DNA of 64,000 bases, taken from Phocoena phocoena (lineage: Eukaryota > Chordata > Mammalia > Artiodactyla > Phocoenidae). A program made the position numbers and the translations under genes. The stretch covers positions 70,855,691 through 70,919,690 of the forward strand of contig NC_089231.1 in the NCBI RefSeq assembly GCF_963924675.1. Direction: 5' to 3'. Below are positions 54,929 through 64,000 of the stretch, piece after piece (the stretch's first letter is position 1; each line of letters starts with the position of its first letter). Under the pieces are notes generated by a model. It saw only the letters and a list, made by a program, of their open reading frames with translations. It ran no database searches and was not told the DNA's origin.

Positions 54929-55145
54929 ATGCACTTTCTATGTGTTATTACATCATCAGATCCTTTAAGATACCAGAGGAGGTGGGTAACACCATTATCT
55001 TACATTTTATAGATGAGAAAAATGAGACCCTGATGTCAAGTCTCTGGACTCAGGTCCCATGGTAAGTGACAGAGCCAGGCTCTGTCCCCATGTCCAGCTG
55101 ACACTGGTGCCAAAGCTCTAGCCTTTACTACGCTGTCTCAACAAA
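54929..55145 (-). repeat. MIR SINE
   Basis: cattttatagatgagaaaaatg, agtgacagagccaggctctg. It abuts the preceding fragment tail to tail. Confidence 0.78.
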
Positions 55146-55904
55146 GTTACTCTTGCTCTGGGCTCCGTGAAGAAAGAAGGCTCAGCTTCTGTCCAGTGCT
55201 CTCAGCCCTGTTTACCTGCCAACTTGGAAGAAGTGTGATGTGGAGATTCCCCTCAAGGAACTTAAAGCATCCGTGGTGATTTGAAATTTCCTAACTCTGC
55301 CTCCCCGCCCCCTCCATCACCCCATGCCCCCTGGAAGCGGTCTCCAAATCTGAAGCTTGAGTGATCCAGTTTCAACGTGGCTCATTCTAATTCATCAAGG
55401 ACAGCTCACTCTCTGTTGCTTCTCCAACATATGTTTATCCAAATTCATCATAGGAATGGGGATTGCGTGTCCCTGGCATGGGGCTCTGATGCATGGGCAG
55501 ATTTTCCTGGCAGGGAACCCAAGCACCCAGAACTCAGGATTTGGATGGGCACATAGCTAATTTTATTGAGCCCAGGTAAAGTTCTGATATCCCCTTTCCA
55601 AAGGCTAGAATTGTAGAGTAAGAAGGAGGCAAAAATGTAGTTGTGAACATCTGGGTGAGGCAATGTCATTTATGATACAGGTTCATCAGTGGGAGACCCA
55701 GAGAGTAGGCGATGCTGCAGAACTGCCTCCTGGGGCTGCAGAATGTGTATACGGTCCCGGGACTCCCTGCTCTGGGCTGATGCGCATCGGTGGCCCCACG
55801 CAAACTAACAACCTCAGAGGCATCCTGGGATCCGCCCTTTTTCTCCACCTCCGCACTTGATTAGGTTTTAGTTATCACCTTTTGTGTCACCTCCTCTCTG
55901 AGTT
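55146..55904. other. No recognisable feature
   Basis: Unique-looking sequence with a C-rich part at 55295-55335. Confidence 0.4.
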
Positions 55905-56250
55905 CACCCAACATCATCTCTTACCTGGACCTTTGCAATAGCATCTCCGCTGTCCCCAACCTCTCCTTCTGCCCCTCTGACGCATCGCCTCCTTTGCAGC
56001 TGGAGTGATTTTCTTAGAAGGAAAATCTACTCAAAACCCTTCAAAGACTTCTCATGTTTTTATCACAAAGCCAAATCCATTAGCCTGGCATTCAAATCCC
56101 GTCATGAGCTGGCCCCTGTCTAATTCTGTGGTCTCATCTCTTTGCACCTGGACTCATCGTTTCTGAGCATCAGTCAACCTCCTCGCCTCTACGTGGCTGC
56201 ACGTGCAATTTCTATTCACCACAAGTGCACTCCAGCCCTGGTGTCCTTTA
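55905..56250 (+). repeat. L2 LINE ORF2-end fragment
   Basis: catctcttacctggacctttg, caatagcatctccgctgtcc, cattagcctggcattcaaatc, ccgtcatgagctggcccctg. Clear sense L2. Confidence 0.88.
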
Positions 56251-56444
56251 CACAATTCTTAAGAGTTGAGGTTTCACTGTCTCCCAAGGGAGCTCTCCAG
56301 CTCCCCAGGAAAATTTTTAGTAACCATGAATTTGGGGTTCACTCCCAAGAGACTGAAAGGCATATTGTACCAACTGAGCACCTCCTTCCTCCCTGTATTT
56401 GCACAGATTACACTAATAAGATGCTGACCAGGATGACAGGGGCT

Positions 56445-56660
56445 TAGAGTCTGGGCTTCTGATCCTGACACACATGAGGCTGTGGGAAAAATGATGAACC
56501 ACATTTATCCTGGGTTTCTTCCTCTGTAAAATAGCGGCAGCAATATTACCTACTTTATTGTTTAAAAAGAAAACTATGTAATATATATAGAAAAGAAAAC
56601 TATATAAAACACTAATGCTGTATCTTGTACACAGATGGGTTTAACAGATAGTAGTAATGG
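56445..56660 (+). repeat. MIR SINE
   Basis: cacacatgaggctgtgggaaa, ctgggtttcttcctctgtaaaat. A short imperfect duplication (aaaagaaaactat at about 56564 and 56591) lies in its 3' part. Confidence 0.7.
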
Positions 56661-57544
56661 TGATGAGAATGACTGACAATGTTGACAGCAATAATAGCAT
56701 GACCCAAGTAAATCCTGGAGGACCATGTGGTCTGGTTTTGGAGTAGTCTGACATTCAGGGAAGCAGAGTCCAGCAACCAAGGAGTACTAAAAAGCAATTC
56801 CTTTACTTTTCTCTCTCAAGGAGACACCCAATTCATAAACCACAGCAACATGTTTAAAACTCCCTTCCCCAGTTACTCTTATCCTCCCATCTGGCAGCTG
56901 CCCCAAAGTGGTTTCCTTCTTACCCTTCCTACAAGTCTCAACTCTTATTCAAAAACTCAGCACCCCATCTGTCCATCTTTCTTCTTCTCCCTTCTTCTTT
57001 GGCCCACTTTTTTTTTTCCTCCCAAATATATCTCTCCAACTCCACCTCTCAGTTCTCCCCCAGATGAGTTCTCCTTCTTTCTGCATAATCTATGTTTGAG
57101 GACCGGGGGAGACAGGGTGAGAATGCTGGACAAACAATAGCAAAATTGTCCTTGGTCGGTGAGGGGAGGGAATGAAGCTGATAATATACATCCACGAGTC
57201 CCATCTTTCCTGTTAAAACAGCATCAGGGCAATATAGGACATGATAGACAATAAGTTAGTGAACTGCCACCTCTATCCTTGGTAACCAGCTGTATCAACA
57301 GAAGTGACATTTCTTATTCTGTAAGAAGATAATGTGTGAAATGATCAAAACGGTCTCAAAATACCCTGCAGCCAAGTTGGAAGGATTCCTAGCCCCCAAA
57401 CCTATGCTTTTGACCCCTAACAAGCCAACCTCCAGCTTAGCCGGCCACGGAGAAGACGGAGCTCTAGAAGAGTGGGAAACCATGCCAGTTTTAGATTTTA
57501 CCAATACCTACTAAAATAGACCCAAAATGTACTTAATCTTTTGA
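56661..57544. other. Mostly unrecognised
   Basis: Pyrimidine-rich between 56810 and 57080. An open frame of 137 codons (56727-57140, plus strand) is low-complexity and lacks domains. Confidence 0.4.
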
Positions 57545-57715
57545 TTTAACCTTTAATGATTTATCCTACAAATGACTGCAAACATGTATTCAGAGATATA
57601 GTCAAGGATATTCATTACAAAATTATAGAAGCAAAAGAATGGAAAAAGTCTAAATGTCCACCAAGCAGGACTGGTTAAAAATTATTGTTGATTCATGCAG
57701 TGGCATATTCTGGGG
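57545..57715 (+). mobile_element. Old L1 ORF2 fragment
   Basis: tttatcctacaaatgactgc, caaggatattcattacaaaatt, atagaagcaaaagaatggaaaa, agtctaaatgtccaccaagc: an old L1M-type ORF2 3' part. Confidence 0.85.
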
Positions 57716-58044
57716 GCCCTCTTTAGGCTGATACAGGACAATCTCCTGGGCATATTTTTAAGGGGCCAAAAAGTAAAGGGCGGAAACATTTATTAAACAT
57801 GCTCTACTTGTGTTTTTCTAATTATTTTAAAGTTTGTGTACTTTGCCTTTACACTTGTCTGGGCATAAAAATATCTCAGGAGAGGTTAACATAGATCACG
57901 AGGAGTTTTAACCTCTGGGGAACGGACTCAGGGTCGAAGTGGGAAGGAAACATTTTTTATTGCATATTTTTGGGTACTTATTATTTTTTCCATAGGCAGG
58001 TCTTACTTTATAATGAAACTTTTTGGGAAGAAAATGGCACTCAC
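57716..58044. other. No recognisable feature
   Basis: AT-rich, no family named. Confidence 0.4.
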
Positions 58045-58225
58045 TTATTAAAGATAGGCTTGGATTCAAATCCCATCTCTTCACTCATGAGCTATGCAAC
58101 GTTCAGCCCTGTTTTCTCACCGTAAGATGGGAACAGGGATCTATATCTCGCCTGCTGTGAGAATCAAGTAACACTATGTACACAAAACACCCAGCATGCA
58201 TCTGGAAGATAGGAGATGCTCAAGA
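58045..58225 (+). repeat. MIR SINE
   Basis: ggcttggattcaaatcccatc, cctgttttctcaccgtaagatg, gctgtgagaatcaagtaac. Confidence 0.78.
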
Positions 58226-58489
58226 AACCGTAGTCTTTTTGTTTCAGTCTGCTTCCAAGCCTTTCTTGTCAATCACACAAGTCTAGAACACTCTTTGTTC
58301 CCTGAGCTCTCACCTTCACCTCCCTTTCTCAGAACTGTGCCTGGCCTGAACACTCTCTCCACAACACAGTTTGTAATTATTTCTGGCAACTTTTCTACCC
58401 AACCTCATCCAACCTCAGACCCTACCATGGAGTCCGCTAACTGTTGGACCTTCTCAGACCACCCCCTTCTTACTGCCCATGAGCAAAAA
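58226..58489. other. No recognisable feature
   Basis: Pyrimidine-rich sequence. It may be decayed L2, but that is not supported. Confidence 0.35.
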
Positions 58490-58710
58490 TACCTAATGTG
58501 TGCTGGGCATTTTCTATGAGCCTAGCACCGTTCTAACATTTCATTCATGTGAATACCCAAGGAACTAAGGCTTATTATGACTCTCATTGTAAAGACAAGG
58601 AAACTCAAGATGAGGCACAGTGAGAAACTTGCCAAGAACCGGAGAGTGCCAGAATCCCGCTGTTCGTCTGCCTGCCGTATTCATTCCTACTGTACCCCAT
58701 CCACAGAATT
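58490..58710 (-). repeat. MIR SINE
   Basis: gtgtgctgggcattttctatg, aaagacaaggaaactcaagatg, gaaacttgccaagaaccgg. Confidence 0.75.
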
Positions 58711-58752
58711 CAGATACGATAAGACACGCAGCTCTCCACCCCATCATCACTT

Positions 58753-59084
58753 TTTTTTGTTTTAAATAAATTTATTTATTTATTTTTGGCTGCATTGGGT
58801 CTTCGTTGCTGCGCACAGGCTTTCTCTAGTTGCGGCGAGCGGCGGCTACTTTTTGTTGCGGTGCTCGGGCTTCTCATTGTGGTGGCTTCTTGTTGCGGAG
58901 CACGGGCTCTAGGCGCACGGGCTTCAGTAATCGTGGCTCATGTGCTCTAGAGTGCAGGCTCAGTAGTTGTGGCACACGGGCTTAGCTGCTCTACGGCATG
59001 TGAGATCTTCCTGGACCAGGGCTCAAACCCGTGTCCCCTGCATTGGCAGGCAGACTCTTAATCTCTGTGCCAACAGGGAAGTCT
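58753..59084 (-). mobile_element. Long CHR-type SINE
   Basis: T-rich left end, ctctagttgcggcgagcggc, ggctcagtagttgtggcac, head ccaacagggaagtct. Approximate target duplication cccatcatcactt (58740-58752) and cccatcgccacta (59085-59097), with three differences. Confidence 0.93.
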
Positions 59085-59097
59085 CCCATCGCCACTA

Positions 59098-59709
59098 TTT
59101 AAAAGTCCTTATCCATTCAAATAGATTTGCTATTCTCTTTCCCACTGTCCTTTCACCCAACACCTGCAGAGTAAGGGGCTGCAGAAGGGAGCCTTAAATA
59201 GCTTCTCCAGATGGCCTGTGGCCTGTATGAGCTCTGAGAACATGCCACATGTCAAAACTCCCCAAGAGGCCACCTGGGGAGTTACGCCACAGCTGTGATG
59301 GGACCCTGGAGCCTGTACTGCATAACTGTGGTGTACAATGGTGACACCACAGGCACCTCTGTGAGTCCATCTCCAGCCATGGATAATGGCTCATGCTCCC
59401 CATGCTGCCGACTGTATTTCTGCAGCGGTTCTGTAGGAGAGATTGTGCATGTAACGATGGCCCATCATTTTCCACGCACCCATCTCTGTGGCCTGATGGG
59501 TGTGTTCACCCTTGTTTATTTTTCTATAATTTAATTTCCCACCAGAGATTAACAGCGTTGCTTTTCTGAGGCCATTTTTTGTAAGAACTGAAGTCAACTC
59601 AAGCACTGATTCAGAATGGCTTTGCAAGGACAGCTGCTCTTTCAATTTAGAAGCTCCAAGGTATGAAGTCTGGATTGTGGCTTTGCAATGCAAAAGGGGG
59701 TCTGCCACT
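59098..59709. other. No recognisable feature
   Basis: Unique-looking sequence. Open frames near 59194-59534 have no domains. Confidence 0.4.
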
Positions 59710-59784
59710 CTTTTGCACTTGCTGTATACCAGCCGTTGTGCCTGGTATTTAACATGCATTTTCCCACTGAATCCTTGGGGCAGC
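59710..59784 (-). repeat. MIR SINE, part 1 (split by L1)
   Basis: cacttgctgtataccagccg and ggtatttaacatgcattttcc. The second part is at 60156. Confidence 0.75.
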
Positions 59785-60155
59785 TTTTTTTTTTTTTTTA
59801 ATCTTTATTGGAGTATAATTGCTTTACAATGGTGTGTTAGTTTCTGCTTTATAACAAAGTGAATCAGTTACACATATACATATGTTTCCATATCTCTTCC
59901 CTCTTGCATCTCCCTCCCTCCCACCCTCCCTATCCCACCCCTCTAGGTGGTCACAAAGCACCAAGCTGATCTCCCTGTGCCATGCGGCTGCTTCCCACTA
60001 GCTATCTATTTTACGTTTGGTAGTGTATATATGTCCATGCCACTCTCTCGCTTTGTCACAGCTTACCCTTCCCCCTCCCCATATCCTCAAGTCCATTCTC
60101 TAGTAGGTCTGTGTCTTTATTCCTGTCTTGCCCCTAGGTTCTTCATGACATTTTT
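59785..60155 (-). mobile_element. 5'-truncated L1 3' end
   Basis: Poly-T, then ctttattggagtataattgc, gtgttagtttctgctttata, gctgcttcccactagctatc, cccctaggttcttcatgac. It is the reverse of the same L1 3' type as 13868-14273. It sits inside a MIR; no clean target duplication is seen. Confidence 0.93.
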
Positions 60156-60245
60156 ATGAGGCCACTTTATGGTTATCAGAGAGGTGAAGTGACTTGCCCA
60201 AGGCCACATGGAGGTGTGGTCAGAACAGAGACACAGCCCTCTGGA
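60156..60245 (-). repeat. MIR SINE, part 2
   Basis: gaggccactttatggttatc, gaggtgaagtgacttgccc, aaggccacatggaggtgtgg. Confidence 0.75.
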
Positions 60246-60954
60246 ACCCCTGTGATTATTGTTTCTCCAGCCAGTCGTTTGTCCTACAAGTTTGTATTAG
60301 TGTCTCCCAGAGCTGGGCACGTGAGATTCAGCTGTGACCGAAATGGTCACAACTCTGCATTTATGAAACCTTGATTATGTTTTGTCAGGAGGAGCACATT
60401 ACGCTTGCAAAATAACCACTGCCTTTTATTTGCCAAGCACTTTAAAGTTTATGAAATGCATCTGCACTCATTATCTCATCGTGAATAAATGTACTGTACT
60501 CCCCGATGCTTAAATAAATGGTAAATGAGACCTGTGACTTTGGAGTGGCCTATTTTGAAAGTGCATCCTCTCTGCTCAATCTTTCCAAATCCAGAGGCTG
60601 TGTTTACTATCCTCGAAGCAACTGCATTTAAATTATAAATTACTGTCCCTCTTTCCCTCACTTCACTCTCTGCCTTCTGCTGCTCTTAAAATGCTTCTTT
60701 GGTCTCCAGATGGGTGACTTGCTTTCCATTGCCACTGCATTTGGATGAACACATAGTTCTCTGGGCTGGGGGCAAGGCGTCACCTTGGAGACGTACGGGG
60801 TTTGACTGACAGTTGGGGACAGCCCCTGAGCAGTCAACCCCCTTATGAAGTCTGCTCTTCCCTTATCACATCTATCCATTCTTTTTCAAGTTTCCTTCCT
60901 CACAATGTGGGGAGATAACAAGCAAACACTCTGACAAACAACTGCACATCAACT
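60246..60954. other. Mostly unrecognised
   Basis: A MIR-like scrap, gccaagcactttaaagtttatg (60433-60454), and otherwise nothing named. Confidence 0.4.
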
Positions 60955-61070
60955 GTGTGTTGATAGCCCTATAGATCATGATAAAGAACTGAGATTTCTT
61001 TTGCTCCCAGGGTGATAGGGAGCCACTGAATGATATGTCCCAGCTGTGAGAGAGTCTGTCAGTTTCTGCA
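60955..61070 (-). repeat. L2 LINE fragment
   Basis: gagatttcttttgctcccag, gtgatagggagccactgaatg match the reverse L2 word order. Confidence 0.65.
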
Positions 61071-61319
61071 TTACCTTCCTTTCTGCTGATGGAGAAAAAT
61101 GCTGTAGGCAGATGACAAGAGCCCTCCTTTGTCCCTGAGAATTCCCTGTGTCTTTAACCCCCAGCTAACAATGATAATAATAATATCACTATATGTAAAT
61201 CTAAGCCTTAATTTTATGATCTGGGGGGTCCATCATACACTTATCTCATTGGTCTAGAGTTTGGGGGTTCTTCAGCCTGTGTCCCAAGTCCTTTCAGAGC
61301 ATTCCTCTGACAATTATAG
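61071..61319. other. No recognisable feature
   Basis: Includes a short taataataat tract near 61175. Confidence 0.4.
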
Positions 61320-61710
61320 TTTGCATTCCTGTTTCAGGCCAGGAAAGAGTTCCTGTCCTCGTGGGTTTTACTGCCTAGTGGGTGATTCAGACAACACACA
61401 GCAGACCAATAATTAAAGTACAACTTGTGATTCAGGTCATAAAGAAAACATACGGGGAGTAAGGTATAAAGTAACCAGAAGACACCTACTTAGACTCTGA
61501 AAAGAGAGGACATTTAAGCGTTGATCTGAGCGACGAGACCGGAGCCAGACACGTGATCATCAAGGGGAAGCACATTCCGGGCACAAGGAACAGCATGAGG
61601 AGAGGATCAAAGATGATAGGAAAGGAACTGCCAGAAAGCCAGCGTCGCAGGGTTGGTGAATGAAAACGTGGTATGAGATGTCAGAGGCAGGTAGGGGCTG
61701 AAGCAGCACC
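61320..61710 (-). repeat. L2 LINE 3' fragment
   Basis: gttttactgcctagtgggtg, gaggacatttaagcgttgatc, aagcacattccgggcacaag, gaacagcatgaggagagg. Confidence 0.8.
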
Positions 61711-61780
61711 ACGCAATAAAACAGAACACAAGCCACAAATGTAATTTTAAAATTTCTAGATATTCAAAGGAGTAGAAATA

Positions 61781-62440
61781 GGTTGGGACCAAGGTGGCCG
61801 GGTAGGAATATCTTGCGCTCACCTCCTCTCAGGAGCACACCAAGATCACAGTCTGCAGAACCACCACGGATGAGAAAGACCAGAACCTACCAGAAAAGCT
61901 CTTCCACCACTAAAGAAGGAACCACCGCGAGACGCACAGGAGGGGTAGACTCGTGATATAGCCAAATCCCATACCCCCAGGTGGGCGACCCACACACCGG
62001 AGAATAATTACTCCGCAGAGGTTCTCCCACAGGGGTGAGACCTCTGAGCCCCACGTCGGGCTCCCCAGCCCGGGGTCCTACACAGGAAAGACGAGCCCCC
62101 AGAGCATTTGGCTTTGAAGGCGGGCGGGCCTTCATTTCAGGAGTCCCAGGGGGCCGGGGGAAAAGGGAGGCTTCACTCCTAAAGGGCTTAAAGGGCCCAC
62201 ACAAAACCTCACGCGCTCCAGGACACGGGGCAGAAGCGGTCATTTGATAGGAGCCTGGGCCAGACCTACCTGCAGGTCTTGGAAGGTCCCCGGGTGAGGC
62301 GGGGAGACTGGGGCTCATCCTGGCAGCAGCCATATTTGGGAGCTCCTTCCACTGAGAGAGGCTGATGCCGGCCTCCAGCTCCTTGGCGACACGACCTGGC
62401 CTCACCCGACAGCCTGCTGGGGCCAGTGCTGGGACGCCTC
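61781..62440 (+). promoter_or_regulatory. L1 5' UTR promoter region
   Basis: In mammalian L1s the 5' UTR holds an internal Pol II promoter, often with a YY1 site near base 10-20. Here the matching words are accaaggtggccggg (61788-61802), in which the usual aagatgg is aaggtgg, so the YY1 core appears lost. Activity is inferred from the family, not shown. Confidence 0.5.
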
Positions 62441-62449
62441 AGGCCAAGC

Positions 62450-63090
62450 AACCAACTGGGCGAGGACACAGCCCCACCCACCAGCAGTCAGGCTGACCTA
62501 AGACCCCCTAAGCTCACAGAGGCGGCTGAACGAAGCCCTGCCTGCAAGAGGGCCCACAACTCAGCTCCGCCCACAGTCCCAGAATCCCCTTCGCCAGGCT
62601 CCGCCCCGGGGAGCCTCTGGACCAGCCCCACCCACCTGGGGCGGACATAACATGCACGAAAAACGGCAACCCCACAGCTTGCGGACCCAGCCAGCTGACA
62701 GCAAGCCAGACCCTGCCCAGGGAACAGCTGGGCCCCAGCCCTGCCCACTAGCAGGCCAACACAAGGTTCAGGATACCCCAGACTCTGTACCCAACTGTGT
62801 CAGGAACTGCCCCCTCACCTGTGAGCTGACACCAGCTCTGGGACCCCTGGGCCCTGCAGCCAGACTCCAGGACCCAGCTCTGCCTGCCAGTATCCGGCAC
62901 TAGCCCCCCCAGGACCTAGCTTCACCCACCAGTGGGCGGGCAACAGCCCCAGAGTCTACTGAACCCTGCCTCCGCCCACCAGTGAGCCAGCACTAGCCCC
63001 AGCCCTCTGGGGTTCCGCAGTCAGCTGCTTCGTGACCCGATCCCACCAACCAGTGGCTGGCAGCCTCCACACAAGGCAGGACCTGGCAAC
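62450..63090 (+). repeat. GC-rich degenerate internal repeats of the L1 5' UTR
   Basis: Variants of a cgcccaccagtggg word recur: 62471, 62564, 62624, 62738, 62921, 62971, 63041. Each is followed by a cagc/cagcccc phrase. Spacing is uneven, about 50-180 bp, so this is a decayed monomer-like array rather than a clean tandem repeat. Confidence 0.6.
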
Positions 63091-63317
63091 CAATTGGCCC
63101 AGGGGCCGACCAAGCCTAGCTGACTGCCCACACAGTCAGCCCGCCAAAACAGAAGGACCCACACAGCCCTCATAGGAGGAACCCCTAGAGTATATAGCTT
63201 GAGTGTAGGGGCGGGGGGTGTGCTGCTGGGACCTATAGGACGTCTTCTATAGAAGGTCACTTCTCCAAGGTCAGGAAACATAACTAACCTATCAGATACA
63301 GAAAAATACCAACTGCG

Positions 63318-63546
63318 GGGCTTCCCTGGTGGCGCAGCGGTTGAGAGTCCGCCTGCCGATGCAGGGGACACGGGTTCATGCCCCGGTCTGGGAAGATCCC
63401 ACATGCCGCGGAGCGGCTGGGCCCGTGAGCCATGGCTGTTGAGCCTGCGCGTCCGGAGCCTGTGCTCTGCAACGGGAGAGGCCACGGCAGTGACAGTCCC
63501 GCGTACCAAAAAATAAATAAATAAATACAATATAAAAAAAAAAAAA
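63318..63546 (+). mobile_element. Compact CHR-type SINE inside L1
   Basis: Head ggcttccctggtggcgcagcg, compact body, (aaat)n and poly-A tail. The target duplication is approximate: accaactgcg (63308-63317) and aacaaccgcg (63545-63554). Confidence 0.93.
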
Positions 63547-63565
63547 CAACCGCGACTTAGGCAAA

Positions 63566-63880
63566 ATGAGGCGACAGATGAAGACTACAATAACTGAAAG
63601 GAAAAATGCACTAGATGGAATCAACAGAAGACTGAATGACAGAGGAATGGATCAGTGAGCAGGAAGATAGAAGTGGAAATCATTGATGCTGAATAGATTA
63701 AAAAAAGAATGAAAAGGAATGAGGACAGAGACCTCTGGGACAACAGCAGGGGCACTAATATTTGCATCATAGGGGTCCCAGAAGGCGGAGAGAGAGAGAG
63801 AAAGGGCCTGAGAACATATTTGTAGACACAAGAGCTGAAAACTTTCCTAACCTGGAGAAGGAAAACACTGTCCTGAGCAG
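63566..63880 (+). pseudogene. L1 ORF1 N-terminal remnant
   Basis: ATG 63566 begins like ORF1 (MRRQ), but after about 5 codons the sequence joins a region that lies about 220 bp further on in the ORF1 at 26193, implying an internal deletion. The frame meets TGA at 63656-63658. Further shifts follow, and similarity ends near 63880, within the RNA-binding part. It is non-functional. Confidence 0.8.
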
Positions 63881-64000
63881 ATGACCTCATGACACTTTTG
63901 GCAAAATTTAAATGTAGTCATTTTAAAGCCTGAAAGCTGCATTATTTTCATCCTAACTCAGGATGTAGTTTAGTGACCAGAATAGAGAAGAATGTACCAA
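63881..64000. other. No recognisable feature
   Basis: Beyond the L1 break nothing is recognised. The next L1 segment is not present within the window. Confidence 0.4.

Larger units (their letters stand above)
61781..63880 (+). mobile_element. LINE-1 5' end (5' UTR plus start of ORF1), 3'-deleted
   Basis: Starts ggttgggaccaaggtggccg, the conserved 5' terminus of cetartiodactyl L1s, and continues as a GC-rich 5' UTR of about 1.5 kb with many CpGs. An ORF1 start follows at 63566, then ORF1-like sequence (ctctgggacaacagcaggg, catcataggggtcccagaagg) to about 63880, where similarity stops with no poly-A. A CHR-type SINE is inserted at 63318-63546. Most L1 relics keep the 3' end; this one keeps only the 5' end. 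Confidence 0.88.

Noticed and set aside
61887..62405. 172-codon open frame on the minus strand
   Set aside because: GC-rich L1 5' UTR with few stop codons by composition. No recognisable domain, and it does not begin or end at splice sites.
13310..63530. Many open frames of 60-130 codons that share a GCGLSRCGAQAPDAQAQ-like protein (for example at 13310, 18229, 29587, 33331, 36735, 63021)
   Set aside because: They are the antisense or sense reading of CHR-type SINEs. The shared protein follows SINE boundaries and target duplications, not gene structure.
1..64000. A gene cluster or new defence-type system
   Set aside because: All long coding-like signals trace to L1 or SINEs. There is no set of co-directed genes.

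Overview
This is mammalian nuclear DNA and almost certainly cetacean. The evidence is 17 copies of a tRNA-derived SINE whose heads read like the CHR family of whales and relatives (head motif ggcttccctggtggcgcagtgg), a full-ORF-region L1 of cetartiodactyl type, an 80-bp-class mariner fold-back element, and a dense background of ancient MIR and L2 repeats. Most SINEs are a compact form of about 205 bp, which resembles the deleted CHR-2 type known from cetaceans. A longer form (about 320-390 bp) and a short form (about 115-120 bp) are also present. I recognise no bacterial, viral-genome or plasmid signal.

I find no protein-coding gene, rRNA, tRNA gene, CRISPR array or operon. The only long open frames belong to a dead LINE-1. 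Other open frames over 100 codons fall in SINEs or in a GC-rich L1 5' UTR, or look like chance frames. The window is best read as intergenic or deep intronic DNA.

Layout: 1-13 kb is old sequence with many MIR and L2 pieces, an LTR that split a MIR (2756-3224), a second LTR-like piece (4300-4800) and three minus-strand SINEs. 13-20 kb is SINE-rich, with a 5'-truncated L1 tail that split a MIR (13868-14273), three SINEs within 765 bp (14941-15705), microsatellites and more SINEs. A mariner MITE able to form a hairpin lies at 20538-20615. 22.4-24.3 kb is an L2 relic broken by an L1 and by an LTR-like insert, followed by a TGGA satellite. 26124-31599 is a 5'-truncated L1 with complete but broken ORF1 and ORF2, itself hit by two SINEs with 15-bp target duplications. 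31.6-43 kb is again MIR/L2 with SINEs, ending in a palindromic DNA-transposon relic that carries eight telomere-like hexamers (43155-43202). 43-58 kb is sparse: MIR/L2 pieces, an old L1 fragment, a hAT-like relic and long stretches where I recognise nothing. 58-64 kb carries a long SINE, an L1 tail inside a MIR and, from 61781, the 5' end of a second L1 (GC-rich 5' UTR plus ORF1 start). That copy has lost its 3' part, which is unusual.

The elements do not work together as a system. They record layers of insertion: MIR and L2 oldest, then LTRs and old L1s, then cetartiodactyl L1, then CHR-type SINEs. Family names are from memory of consensus sequences, and RepeatMasker would be the decisive check.
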